Below are positions 9,633 to 18,282 of a stretch of 64,000 nucleotides of DNA, one piece after another. Under the pieces are notes generated by a model. The model made no database searches. It was not told the origin of the DNA and saw nothing but the letters and a program-made list of their open reading frames with translations. The translations under genes and the position numbers were made by a program. The DNA is from WRGT01 sp942493035 (lineage in GTDB: Bacteria; Spirochaetota; UBA4802; UBA5550): positions 3,286,001 through 3,350,000 of the forward strand of contig OW818666.1 of assembly GCA_942493035.1 (NCBI GenBank), written 5' to 3'. The number at the start of each line of letters is the position of its first letter. The first letter of the stretch is position 1.

Positions 9633-11333
9633 ATGGACCTGACAAGAATTTCATTCTCATCAACTGCAATAATGATATATGCAGTTACTGTCTCATATTA
9701 TTCAAAATGTTCACCGCAGGGAATTATTCTCAATCTATTTTTTTTATTATCTACCGCGGTATGTATTGTATTTTATATTTTCTTTATTACACGGGAAAAA
9801 ATAAATGCAACCGATTATACAGTTTCGGTCTACATTATTCTTAACTGCCTGTACCTGTTTTTATCCGGTGAAGTATACTTATTATTTAAATCAGCTATAG
9901 ATATATCTTTGTCATATTATTTTTTAGAAAATATTTATCTGCTGCGCCCGGATATTATTCCTGTTTTACGGCTGATTCCGCCTTTTCACATTATTCTGTT
10001 TGTAATTGCAGCTGCATTGTGTATTGAGCTTAATCTTTTTATAAAAAAAACCAGGATAATACAGTTGAAAGAACTTGAAATAATTTCGTATATATTTTTT
10101 ACTGCTCTGTTCGTGGTTCCTCTGTCATTACAAATTGTCCAGTCATTTAATAAAAATATTGGCAATGAAAATGAATTTCGAGGAGTTAATTTTTCAAGAG
10201 ATTCAAAACTCAAATATCGCGGAGAAGGGCATTTTAAAAAAAAATATGGATTTAATATTACTGGGAAACCGGATATAGTAATTTTTATTCTTGAAAGCGT
10301 TGGATCGGAATACTTTGATTTTAACAGAACAAAATATTTTAGATCCGGTGAGCCTGTTGTGACTGTAAACAATTTTTTTGTACCGGTACCGCACACTACC
10401 CCTTCAATATATTCTATTCTAACTGGAAACTATGGAGATTACCGCAACAGGCAGAGATTAAATGAAGCTGAGGGAAAATATTCGCTCCCGACTCTGCTGA
10501 AAGAATATGACTACAGGCCGCTATTTTTTTATTCAGGACCGGTTTACTTTGAAAACCTGAATTTCATGCTTGGTCAGGCGGGATTTGATGTATACGATAT
10601 GGAATATTATAAAAATAAAAAAAATCCGGTGACAGGGTTGCCGTACAGTTCATTTTCGTGGGGTGTTGATGATATGGCATTGTTTGATGAAGTTGCATCA
10701 TTAAGAATTGATAAATCTTCTCCGCTTTTTTTGTGTATAGGTTTTTCATCAACTCATTCACCCTACTTTAATCCAGCAAAGGAATTTTTTAATCGATACG
10801 ATAACAGTACAGTACTGGGTCGTTACAGAAACTGTATAGATTATGAAATCTATATAATTGATAAAATAGTACAACTGATGTTGTCGAGCAATAGTAATAC
10901 AATATTTATTATCACAGGCGATCATGGAGAATCTTTCGGCGAGCATGGTTTTGTAAAGCACAGCTTCTCTCTTTATAATAGTGAATTAAAAGTACCCTTT
11001 AGTATACGACATTCCCTCCTTCAAAAAATAAATTCCTCTAATTCCGGATCTATAATTGATCTCTATCCAACATTGATTGATTTGTTGGGTATATCTCAGC
11101 CGGTTGAGGTTAATGGAAGATCAATCTTTAGTTACGGATATAATCTTAAGCTTTTTATCAGCTCGTGGAAACATGGAGATTCTAAGGGGATGATATTTAA
11201 CGATACAAAATTTTTATATAGCAGAACTTCCGACACTCTATATGAAATGGATTTGAATGATAATGTAAAAGCAGACATTTCAAGTGTAACCGGAAAAAAC
11301 GGTTTCATTCGGTTTTTAGATATGCAGTACTGA
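9633..11333 (+). CDS. Membrane-anchored sulfatase / LtaS-type phosphotransferase
   Basis: 566 residues. Four or five hydrophobic segments occupy residues 1-175. The rest is an alkaline-phosphatase-superfamily sulfatase domain: KPDIVIFILESVGSEYF opens it (metal-binding Glu), HTTPSIYSILTG gives the likely Thr nucleophile, and TGDHGESFGEHG the distal metal-binding Asp and His residues. The layout matches the LtaS/MdoB/EptA-like group, which moves phospho-alcohol groups onto glycans or lipid A, or hydrolyses sulfate esters; the substrate cannot be told from sequence. It starts 39 bases after pbpC and is probably the third gene of that operon. It is the last intact gene before the truncated polA copy. 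Confidence 0.85.
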   Translation: MDLTRISFSSTAIMIYAVTVSYYSKCSPQGIILNLFFLLSTAVCIVFYIFFITREKINATDYTVSVYIILNCLYLFLSGEVYLLFKSAIDISLSYYFLENIYLLRPDIIPVLRLIPPFHIILFVIAAALCIELNLFIKKTRIIQLKELEIISYIFFTALFVVPLSLQIVQSFNKNIGNENEFRGVNFSRDSKLKYRGEGHFKKKYGFNITGKPDIVIFILESVGSEYFDFNRTKYFRSGEPVVTVNNFFVPVPHTTPSIYSILTGNYGDYRNRQRLNEAEGKYSLPTLLKEYDYRPLFFYSGPVYFENLNFMLGQAGFDVYDMEYYKNKKNPVTGLPYSSFSWGVDDMALFDEVASLRIDKSSPLFLCIGFSSTHSPYFNPAKEFFNRYDNSTVLGRYRNCIDYEIYIIDKIVQLMLSSNSNTIFIITGDHGESFGEHGFVKHSFSLYNSELKVPFSIRHSLLQKINSSNSGSIIDLYPTLIDLLGISQPVEVNGRSIFSYGYNLKLFISSWKHGDSKGMIFNDTKFLYSRTSDTLYEMDLNDNVKADISSVTGKNGFIRFLDMQY

Positions 11334-11372
11334 TTACAGCATTTTACGAAATAATTAAACCATTTTATATGA

Positions 11373-11510
11373 AAATTTTGTGTCGAAGAGGAGGGAATCG
11401 GAAAAAAAATTTCAGACACGATTAATCAGGTTTTTAATAAAAGCGGTGGCCGATACGACCGTTGTTCGACGAGCTCACCAACCGGTGAAGAGTTCGAAGC
11501 ATTTCTGTAA
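11373..11510 (+). pseudogene. Unidentified short coding-like remnant at the polA breakpoint
   Basis: A 45-codon open frame without a start codon reads VEEEGIGKKISDTINQVF, then NKSGGRYDRCSTSSPTGEEF, and stops at TAA 11,508-11,510. The amphipathic, hydrophilic composition looks protein-like, and the frame begins just after a stop at 11,370-11,372. I do not recognise the family. It sits between the sulfatase gene and the point where polA homology begins (about 11,578), so it may be the 3' end of a gene cut off by the same rearrangement. The rest of 11,334-11,568 holds only a half copy of a family D end (GCATTTTACGAA at 11,339-11,350). Confidence 0.35.
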
Positions 11511-11691
11511 GTTTATGGTAAAAGAGTTTTAAAGTAAGCGTCAAATTAACGATATTTCCCTTAATTAACACAGGTCTGTTCCCGGAGTAAAAGGTATCGG
11601 TGAAAAAACGGCTCTGAAACTCATAACAGAGTACGAAACTCTTGAAAAACTTTATGAAAATGTAGATTCTATAAAAGGCAAAACCGGTGAG

Positions 11692-13710
11692 ATGCTGCGA
11701 GGCGGAAAAGAGATGGCCCTCCTCAGCAGGGATCTTGTTACAATAAGAAGAGATGTTCCTCTCGATGCAGAGCTTACCGATATGGAGTTTAATGAGATTA
11801 ACCCCGAAACAGCAATTGAATACTTCAACGGTATCGAGATGGAATCTGTTGCGAAAGATTTTTTTCAGGGAATAAAATCTGAAAAGAAAATTTCCGGCAT
11901 GGAGAGCTCCAGAGAATATGTGACAATTAAAACCGAGGCCGAACTTAAACAGATGATCGAAGAGATCCGGAAAGCCGGCATACTCTCCTTCGATACAGAG
12001 ACAGACTCTATCCATCCCGTGGAAGCTAATCTTGTGGGGATGTCATTTTCGATAAGAGAGAACAGCGGATGGTTCCTCCCTCTTCAGAGCCAGGGACTCT
12101 TCGGCGGAGATTACCCCGATCATTCAGTTTCAATACCCATGGTTAAGCCTATACTTGAAGATGAGAAGATAAAAAAAGTCGGACAGAACATAAAGTTCGA
12201 TCTTCTTGTGCTGAAACGCGCGAAGATTGAACTGCGAGGAATATATTTCGATACAATGATAGCCTCATATCTTCTCAATCCTGCAGAGAGAAGGCACAAC
12301 ATGGATGATCTGGCCGAGAAGTATCTCAACTACAAAACAATAACATACAAAGAGCTTACCGGAACCGGGAAGAACGCAATCCCTCTCTCTGAAGTACCAC
12401 TCGAACGGCTCGCCGAGTATGCAACTGAGGATGCCGATATAACTTTCAGATTGTATAAACTCTTTAAGCCGATGCTTGAGAAAGAGAACCTCACCACTCT
12501 ATTTGAAACAATAGAGATGCCTCTGCTTTCAGTGCTTGCTGACATGGAGTACGCAGGGGTAAAAATTGACACAGCTCATTTTGAAAAGATGAAGAAAACG
12601 ATTGTAGAGAGAGTTAAAGAGGTGGAGAAACAGATCTACTCTCTTGCCGGGCAGGAGTTCAACATCAACTCCACGAAGGAACTATCTTCTATTCTTTTTG
12701 ACAAACTTCAGCTCAAAACAGCAAGGAAAACCAAAACAGGTTTCTCGACGGATATACAGGTTCTTGAAACTTTAAAGGGGAGTCACGAGATAATCGATTA
12801 TCTCATTGACTATAGAACACTGAGCAAACTTCACAGCACTTACATCGACTCTCTGCCGAAAATGATAAACAGATACACAGGGAGAATTCATACATCATAC
12901 AATCAGACAATTGCAGCAACGGGGAGACTATCATCAACAGATCCCAATCTGCAGAATATCCCGATACGGGACGAATTCGGCGGACAGATCAGAAAAGGCT
13001 TTGTTCCGGAGAAAGGTTTTCTTCTAATGTCTGCGGACTATTCACAGATTGAACTCCGCCTTGCTGCACACTACTCAAATGACGCAAATATGATATCAGC
13101 ATTCAGGGATAAAATAGATATTCACAGCATGACAGCATCTTCAGTCTTCGGTGTTTCAATTCCGGACATTACACCCGATATGCGGAGACAGGCTAAGATT
13201 ATAAACTTCGCTACAATATACGGAGTTTCACCTTACGGCCTGTCACAGCAGGCTGAGATAAGCATGAAAGAGGCCGCTGAATTTATAAAAATTTACTTTC
13301 AAACTTATCCCGGTTTCAGGAATTATATTGATACAACAATTGAATTTGCAAAAGAACACGGATATGTTCAGACGCTTATGGGGAGAAAACGCCCAGTCCC
13401 CGAGATTACATCAGAAACACATTTCCGCAGAGAGGGAGCCGAGCGTATTGCCATCAATACTCCGCTTCAGGGAACATCAGCCGATATGATAAAGATAGCC
13501 ATGATAAACATAGCGAAGGAGATGACTGATAAAAAACTCCGCTCACGAATGATAATGCAGGTTCATGATGAACTTGTATTTGAAGTACACGAAGATGAAA
13601 AAGAATTAATGGAAGATATGATCCGTGATAAAATGGAGAATGCCCTGAAGCTCAATGTACCGGTAATAGTTGAAATAGGAATTGGACAGAACTGGGACGA
13701 GGCTCACTAG
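11692..13710 (+). CDS. polA: DNA polymerase I lacking the 5'-nuclease domain
   Basis: PolA homology is open from 11,569 and starts recognisably at about 11,578 with VPGVKGIGEKTAL, the helix-hairpin-helix of the 5'-nuclease domain, so roughly the first 185 residues of a normal PolA are missing. What remains is Klenow-like. The 3'-5' exonuclease is intact (FDTETDS with the D-x-E pair, then YATEDAD), and so is the polymerase: motif A SADYSQIELRL, O-helix RRQAKIINFATIYG, motif C QVHDELVFEV. The ATG at 11,692 has no spaced Shine-Dalgarno; the ATG at 11,713, after AGGCGG with a 7-base gap, is a better start. It may be an expressed large fragment or a decaying duplicate. The last 474 bases repeat at 1-474. 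Confidence 0.88.
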   Translation: MLRGGKEMALLSRDLVTIRRDVPLDAELTDMEFNEINPETAIEYFNGIEMESVAKDFFQGIKSEKKISGMESSREYVTIKTEAELKQMIEEIRKAGILSFDTETDSIHPVEANLVGMSFSIRENSGWFLPLQSQGLFGGDYPDHSVSIPMVKPILEDEKIKKVGQNIKFDLLVLKRAKIELRGIYFDTMIASYLLNPAERRHNMDDLAEKYLNYKTITYKELTGTGKNAIPLSEVPLERLAEYATEDADITFRLYKLFKPMLEKENLTTLFETIEMPLLSVLADMEYAGVKIDTAHFEKMKKTIVERVKEVEKQIYSLAGQEFNINSTKELSSILFDKLQLKTARKTKTGFSTDIQVLETLKGSHEIIDYLIDYRTLSKLHSTYIDSLPKMINRYTGRIHTSYNQTIAATGRLSSTDPNLQNIPIRDEFGGQIRKGFVPEKGFLLMSADYSQIELRLAAHYSNDANMISAFRDKIDIHSMTASSVFGVSIPDITPDMRRQAKIINFATIYGVSPYGLSQQAEISMKEAAEFIKIYFQTYPGFRNYIDTTIEFAKEHGYVQTLMGRKRPVPEITSETHFRREGAERIAINTPLQGTSADMIKIAMINIAKEMTDKKLRSRMIMQVHDELVFEVHEDEKELMEDMIRDKMENALKLNVPVIVEIGIGQNWDEAH

Positions 13711-13730
13711 AATTAAAACTCTGCATAGTG

Positions 13731-13808
13731 CTTAGAAACTGATGCTTATTGCTCTCCGCCGTACTTCGGTGCAGCAGAGAAAGAATAACATCAGTTTCTA
13801 AGCAGTTA
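13731..13808. repeat. Family A palindrome within a long inverted repeat, after second polA copy
   Basis: Outer arms CTTAGAAACTGATG (13,731-13,744) and CATCAGTTTCTAAG (13,789-13,802) are perfect 14-base complements. They enclose an imperfect CTCCGCC-type hairpin around 13,753-13,780. It lies between convergent genes, so it may also end transcription from both sides, though there is no clear T-run. Confidence 0.65.
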
Positions 13809-13853
13809 CAGCAGACTCTCATATATTTTATGTATAATAGTATTAAACTTTTT

Positions 13854-15923
13854 TCAATTCACATCAAGACATATAAGACAGATATCATCATCAAAACTTG
13901 AAGCCCCCCTGAACTTCTCCAGTTGTGCATACAGATCATTTATAAACCGGTTACATGGACTATCATGCAATTCCAGTAATACTTTCTCAAGAATACTCTC
14001 TTCAAAACTTTTATGTGATTCGAGAGATCTGGCTTCACTAAATCCGTCAGTATATAAAAGTAATTTACTTCCAGCAGGGAGTATCTCCTCTGAATTCTTA
14101 TATCCCCTGCTGCCGTTCATAACATCACAGCTATCCATAATGCCGATGGGAAGTCCTGTAAATCCTGTTAAATTTCTTACATTTCCACTTGTAATCACAT
14201 AAGGTTTATTATGCCCTGCAACAGAATAAGTAAGTGATCTTTTGCCCGGATCGTATATTCCATAAAAAGCAGTACAGAAATTCCCGCCGGTGCGGTTAAA
14301 AAGAATATTGTTCAGGTAAAGCAGCAGTTCCGCCGGATTATCCCTCTTACTCCATGCCTGAATGAGAATGGTTTTAATCATCGAAGTTACAAATGCTGCG
14401 GGAACTCCATGACCCGATACATCACTTACAAAAATTCCGATTTTATCCGAATCACGGAATTTAATAAAATCAAAAAAATCCCCACCCACCTTACTCATCG
14501 GTTTGTATAGAGATGATATGAAATCATTCGGACTTGTCTGAGGAACAAGTTCCTTCTGGATTATCCTGGCGAGATCTACTTCCTTATCCATAAGCATATT
14601 ATGGCGTTTGAGTTTCTCCTTTTCGACTTCAAGCTCACTGGTTCTTTCAGCTACTTTTTCTTCAAGATTTCTGGACAACTCCTCCACTGCAGTGAATGCT
14701 TTTGAAAACCTGCTCGAAAGAATAAATGACTGTACAAAGAAAAATGAATAAAGCCCGTAAGGCATAATGTATGACACAGGTGTAACACGGTAGTTATACA
14801 TTATGTCGTTAAGAATAGCCAGAAAGAGTATAACACTCCCGAACATGAATATCACAGCGTCTTCACGCTTTCTGATAATCGCAACACTGAGATTGTATAC
14901 AAAAAAACAGATACTGACTGCAACAAAGATATTAAATACAATCAATGTCTGAGCATAAATCATAACCGGAAAAATCAGTACAATTAATGTGAATACCGTG
15001 CATACTGACACAACCACTTTAGCCGTAAATCTGGTGATCTCAACCGGATAAAGTGAATGCATAAAAAGTCCGCATGTCGCAACTGAAATATAGAAAAGTA
15101 TATATTCCAGTGCTGTTCCAATATTCCAGTTGATCCAGGAAAACCGGTATGCATACCCTTCTCCGGTTACAGCAAGTCTTATTACAGTTGAAAGACAGAA
15201 TAGAGCGAAGTATAGTGCGGACCTGTCTGAGCGGCGCAGATAGTAAACACCGAGATGATACATCCCCATGAGAAAAATAGCTCCAATGAGAAAAATATCG
15301 ATCACCAGCATTTTTTCAAAACCTGATGATATAGTTTTAGTATCGCCTATGGTTATACTGTCACGGATTCCCGGTCTGGGATAATGAAAATTTGATATAT
15401 TAAAAACAAGTACCACTTCTCTCTGCGGAATAATCTCAACAAATTCAGGAGCATAATAAACCGGCAGCGATAACTCTTCTGTTTTCCCGGTTTTACCGTT
15501 TGTAAAAACCATTTTATTATCAATAAAAAATTCAAATGCGCTGTCAACAGAGGGTATACGAAAAGATACAGATTCTGATATTTTATCAGGAAAAATTATT
15601 TTTAATTTATATGCTGCATACCCCGAAACCGGAACAGCCCGGCCTGCAACTGTTTTTGTAGTCCATAACGATGGGACTTCTATGTATCCGTTAAAATTAT
15701 TTTTATAATGTTCAACAGCAGCTTCAGGCTCAATAAAGCTGTTCCAGTAGAATTCCCATTGCCCATCGAGCTTTACAGGTCCATCCTTTTCAAAATTCCA
15801 GGCGCTTAAATCTATCACACCATTAATAGCTTTCGGCTGATCTTTCCCGGAGTATGATTTAGCACATCCGGCAATAATAAAGCACGACAAAAGAATAACT
15901 ACAGCTTTCAGTTTATAATTCAT
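13854..15923 (-). CDS. 7TM-DISM receptor lipoprotein with SpoIIE/PP2C phosphatase
   Basis: About 689 residues. The start at 15,923 is preferred because AAGGA lies 7 bases before it and it begins an ideal lipoprotein signal, with lipobox IIAGC at Cys20. Next come an extracytoplasmic ligand-binding sandwich (opening WNFEKDGPVKLDGQWEFYW), about seven membrane helices, a coiled coil (NLEEKVAERTSELEVEKEKL) and a PP2C phosphatase of the RsbU/SpoIIE type, with SDVSGHG, LLLYTDGFSEAR and the final FDDDICLI metal-binding motifs intact. Such proteins sense an external signal and dephosphorylate STAS-domain anti-anti-sigma factors. The STAS protein at 20,826 is a candidate partner, which is inference. 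It is transcribed alone. Confidence 0.9.
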   Translation of the reverse strand: MNYKLKAVVILLSCFIIAGCAKSYSGKDQPKAINGVIDLSAWNFEKDGPVKLDGQWEFYWNSFIEPEAAVEHYKNNFNGYIEVPSLWTTKTVAGRAVPVSGYAAYKLKIIFPDKISESVSFRIPSVDSAFEFFIDNKMVFTNGKTGKTEELSLPVYYAPEFVEIIPQREVVLVFNISNFHYPRPGIRDSITIGDTKTISSGFEKMLVIDIFLIGAIFLMGMYHLGVYYLRRSDRSALYFALFCLSTVIRLAVTGEGYAYRFSWINWNIGTALEYILFYISVATCGLFMHSLYPVEITRFTAKVVVSVCTVFTLIVLIFPVMIYAQTLIVFNIFVAVSICFFVYNLSVAIIRKREDAVIFMFGSVILFLAILNDIMYNYRVTPVSYIMPYGLYSFFFVQSFILSSRFSKAFTAVEELSRNLEEKVAERTSELEVEKEKLKRHNMLMDKEVDLARIIQKELVPQTSPNDFISSLYKPMSKVGGDFFDFIKFRDSDKIGIFVSDVSGHGVPAAFVTSMIKTILIQAWSKRDNPAELLLYLNNILFNRTGGNFCTAFYGIYDPGKRSLTYSVAGHNKPYVITSGNVRNLTGFTGLPIGIMDSCDVMNGSRGYKNSEEILPAGSKLLLYTDGFSEARSLESHKSFEESILEKVLLELHDSPCNRFINDLYAQLEKFRGASSFDDDICLICLDVN

Positions 15924-16028
15924 ATATATCCTTAAAAAGAAAAAATGAATTTTCATAATTACTGATTTCAAACAATTAAATCAATATATTATTTAATATG
16001 ATATTAAGGAATTGTTAAAAATCTCATT

Positions 16029-16135
16029 ATTTATTCCTTAGTTTTTCTAAAGTAAAAAAAACTCTATTATCCCCGCCGCCGAAGGCGGCGGGGATATATA
16101 ATTATTGCCTTTTGCACTAAAATTATATTTAGGAA
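16029..16135. repeat. Family B element, copy 1
   Basis: About 105 bases: TTTATTCCTTAG, then TTCTAAAGTAAA, CTCTATTAT, a perfect hairpin of 10-base arms CCCCGCCGCC / GGCGGCGGGG around GAA (16,071-16,093), then GATATATAATT and an AT-rich tail. Copies 2 and 3 are at 28,083 and 63,618. The rest of the gap 15,924-16,352 shows nothing else. Confidence 0.85.
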
Positions 16136-16352
16136 TAACTACTGTAAAAATTTACTTTTTATCCGTGGAAATCAGGCGAGGATCTATTAAATACAACAGA
16201 TCATTTATTACAATTTCCGGTTTGTGATTTTTTCTGGAAACAGGAAAAATTTTTATACATAATTCAAATGTAATGAATACAACCAGCTGAATTTCTTTTG
16301 AAAATTCAACTGATAATCCTCAATTCAAGTAATTACTTTATATAAATAACAG

Positions 16353-17057
16353 TTACTTCTTCCACGCATAGATAACAACACTTTTGGGAAAGAAATAGTT
16401 TACAAACAGTTCAGCCTTCCGCATAAACTTCGAGAAAAGACCAAGTGTTAAAAACTTATGGTAGCCTTTTGTCATCGGATGATCTGCGTTATTGAGTCCA
16501 ACAACACAGCGGATAATCCACCATATAGTATGGAATGAGTGTTTAAAACCCACAGCATAAACCTCAAGACCGTTTTTCCTCATAATCTCCGCAAGCTCTG
16601 AAGGAAAATATTTCCTGACGTGACCGCCCGGTGATGTAAAATATTCGAATGTCAGTGTGTCGTATATTATCTCGCTGAAAAATGTAGGAACAGTAATTGC
16701 AATTCTTCCGTTTGTTTTCAGAACTCTTGCAAGTTCGGAACAGGCCTTGAAATCGTCGTCAACATGTTCCATAACTTCCGAACAAATTATTCTGTCGAAA
16801 GTTCCTGTTTTAAACGGGAGGTTAAGTGCATCACCAACATGAGTCACAAAACTCGCGCCCTCAGGAGATCCGCCGCTCTGCTTCATACTGGCAAGTGTAT
16901 ATCGTGTTTTTAACAGGGATCCGATGTCAAGGTCCATACAGAACACCGATGCGCCGCGCCGCATAAACTCAATTGAATGCCTTCCAAGTCCGCACCCTGC
17001 ATCGAGGACCACATTCCCCTTCTGAACCGCCAGCCTGTCAAAATCAACTGTGAGCAT
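16353..17057 (-). CDS. Class I SAM-dependent methyltransferase
   Basis: 234 residues from the start at 17,057, chosen because AGGGGG stands 8 bases upstream; that start overlaps the end of the preceding glycosyltransferase gene by 14 bases. Motif I is VVLDAGCGLGRHSIEF, the acidic end of strand 2 is CMDLD, and motif II is DRIICSEVMEHVDDD, all typical of the Methyltransf_11/UbiE-like fold. The substrate cannot be told. Being the last gene of a run with two glycosyltransferases, it may methylate a sugar or lipid head group of a surface glycan; that is inference from position. Confidence 0.88.
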   Translation of the reverse strand: MLTVDFDRLAVQKGNVVLDAGCGLGRHSIEFMRRGASVFCMDLDIGSLLKTRYTLASMKQSGGSPEGASFVTHVGDALNLPFKTGTFDRIICSEVMEHVDDDFKACSELARVLKTNGRIAITVPTFFSEIIYDTLTFEYFTSPGGHVRKYFPSELAEIMRKNGLEVYAVGFKHSFHTIWWIIRCVVGLNNADHPMTKGYHKFLTLGLFSKFMRKAELFVNYFFPKSVVIYAWKK

Positions 17058-18282
17058 CGATAACCCCCTTGTACATCTCTTCCATCTCACGCGCCGCGTT
17101 CTCCCATGTGAAGACTTCAAGAATTCTCTTACGCGCGGCTTTACCCATCTTTTCCCGGATACCGGGGTTATCTATAAAAAAATCAATCGCCTCTGCAAGG
17201 GCGTATGGATCTCTCGATTTAACAACATAACCGGTTTTCATATGCTCACCTACAACTTCAGGGAGAGCCCCTCCGTCTGATGATATAAGCGGAAGTTCAC
17301 ATGCCATAGCTTCAGCAGCAGGGAATCCGAATCCTTCATACAGTGAAGGTGAAACCGCAATCTGATGCTGTGAATAAAGTTCTATAAGTTTCTCTCCCGG
17401 AATCTTCCCCGTAAAGTGTATTCTGTCATTAAGGCCGAAGTTGTCAATCCACTTGGTAACATAACGTCTGTTAGGTGCGCCGCCGTCTACAACAGTGAGG
17501 TGAACTTTATTTTTAGTGAGAGTCAGCGCCTTCAGCAGATAAACAACACCCTTCTTCCTGTCCTCAACATTACCGACAAAAATAAGACTGTTCTCTTTTT
17601 TCTTAACTCCCGGGAGAGGCCTGAAGATACTTGTGTCGAGTCCGTTGTAAACAACACTCATCTTCTCCGGCTTAACACCGAATGCCTTTGCAATCTCAAT
17701 CTTAGCGTCATGTGACACCGTAAGTATATGATCCATCCGTCTTGCGACAAAACCCTGCATAATCAGCGGATAATAGAGAACTCTCTTTATCTTCAGCAGA
17801 AAGTCCGAAGGATATTCAAACCATGTAGTCCTGTCAATCGACAAAGGATGATGTATAGTCGAAATAAACGGTACACCGAATTTCTTGATAAGAAGAAAGC
17901 CGTAGCCGAGACTCTGATTGTCATGTATTACATCGAATTTATGCGTTTTCAAAAGCTCTTTGAGTTTAAAATACGCGCGGAAAGAGAAAGTCTCAATCTC
18001 TGGAAATATCCCGAGCTTTGACGTAACAAACTCATAAAAGTTAAGCGGCTTCAAAGTCGCGAAGGGCTTGTGCGGTTTTATATAATTTGTTTTGTTATTA
18101 AAATAGTTATGGTTGCTCACGTAATGAATGTGAACGCCCTCCATTGGCGGGAAATACGGCGGCCCCTGTATAACATGAACCTCATGACCCAGCCTCACCA
18201 GTTCGCGGGCAATATACATTGTATAAATACCCTGCCCTCCGCAGTAGGGGTTACCTCTATATGTAAGCAGACAGATTTTCAT
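17044..18282 (-). CDS. Glycosyltransferase, GT4 family (second of a tandem pair)
   Basis: 412 residues with a GT-B fold. The N-terminus is LLTYRGNPYCGGQGIY, the Gly-rich acceptor-domain loop of GT4 enzymes, and the donor-binding domain has SLYEGFGFPAAEA, the EX7E nucleotide-sugar motif. The start at 18,282 has AGGAGCAG upstream and overlaps the preceding gene by ATGA, which implies translational coupling. It is closely similar along its length to the gene before it, so the two arose by duplication. Likely role is addition of a hexose to a lipid- or protein-linked glycan in the cytoplasm; donor and acceptor are unknown. Confidence 0.92.
   Translation of the reverse strand: MKICLLTYRGNPYCGGQGIYTMYIARELVRLGHEVHVIQGPPYFPPMEGVHIHYVSNHNYFNNKTNYIKPHKPFATLKPLNFYEFVTSKLGIFPEIETFSFRAYFKLKELLKTHKFDVIHDNQSLGYGFLLIKKFGVPFISTIHHPLSIDRTTWFEYPSDFLLKIKRVLYYPLIMQGFVARRMDHILTVSHDAKIEIAKAFGVKPEKMSVVYNGLDTSIFRPLPGVKKKENSLIFVGNVEDRKKGVVYLLKALTLTKNKVHLTVVDGGAPNRRYVTKWIDNFGLNDRIHFTGKIPGEKLIELYSQHQIAVSPSLYEGFGFPAAEAMACELPLISSDGGALPEVVGEHMKTGYVVKSRDPYALAEAIDFFIDNPGIREKMGKAARKRILEVFTWENAAREMEEMYKGVIDAHS

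Noticed and set aside
11434..12015. Minus-strand open frame of 193 codons over the polA copy
   Set aside because: It is the antisense of the conserved polymerase frame and has Cys/Phe-rich composition without a ribosome-binding site.
17728..18021. Plus-strand frame inside the glycosyltransferase gene
   Set aside because: Antisense of conserved GT4 sequence with no start signal.
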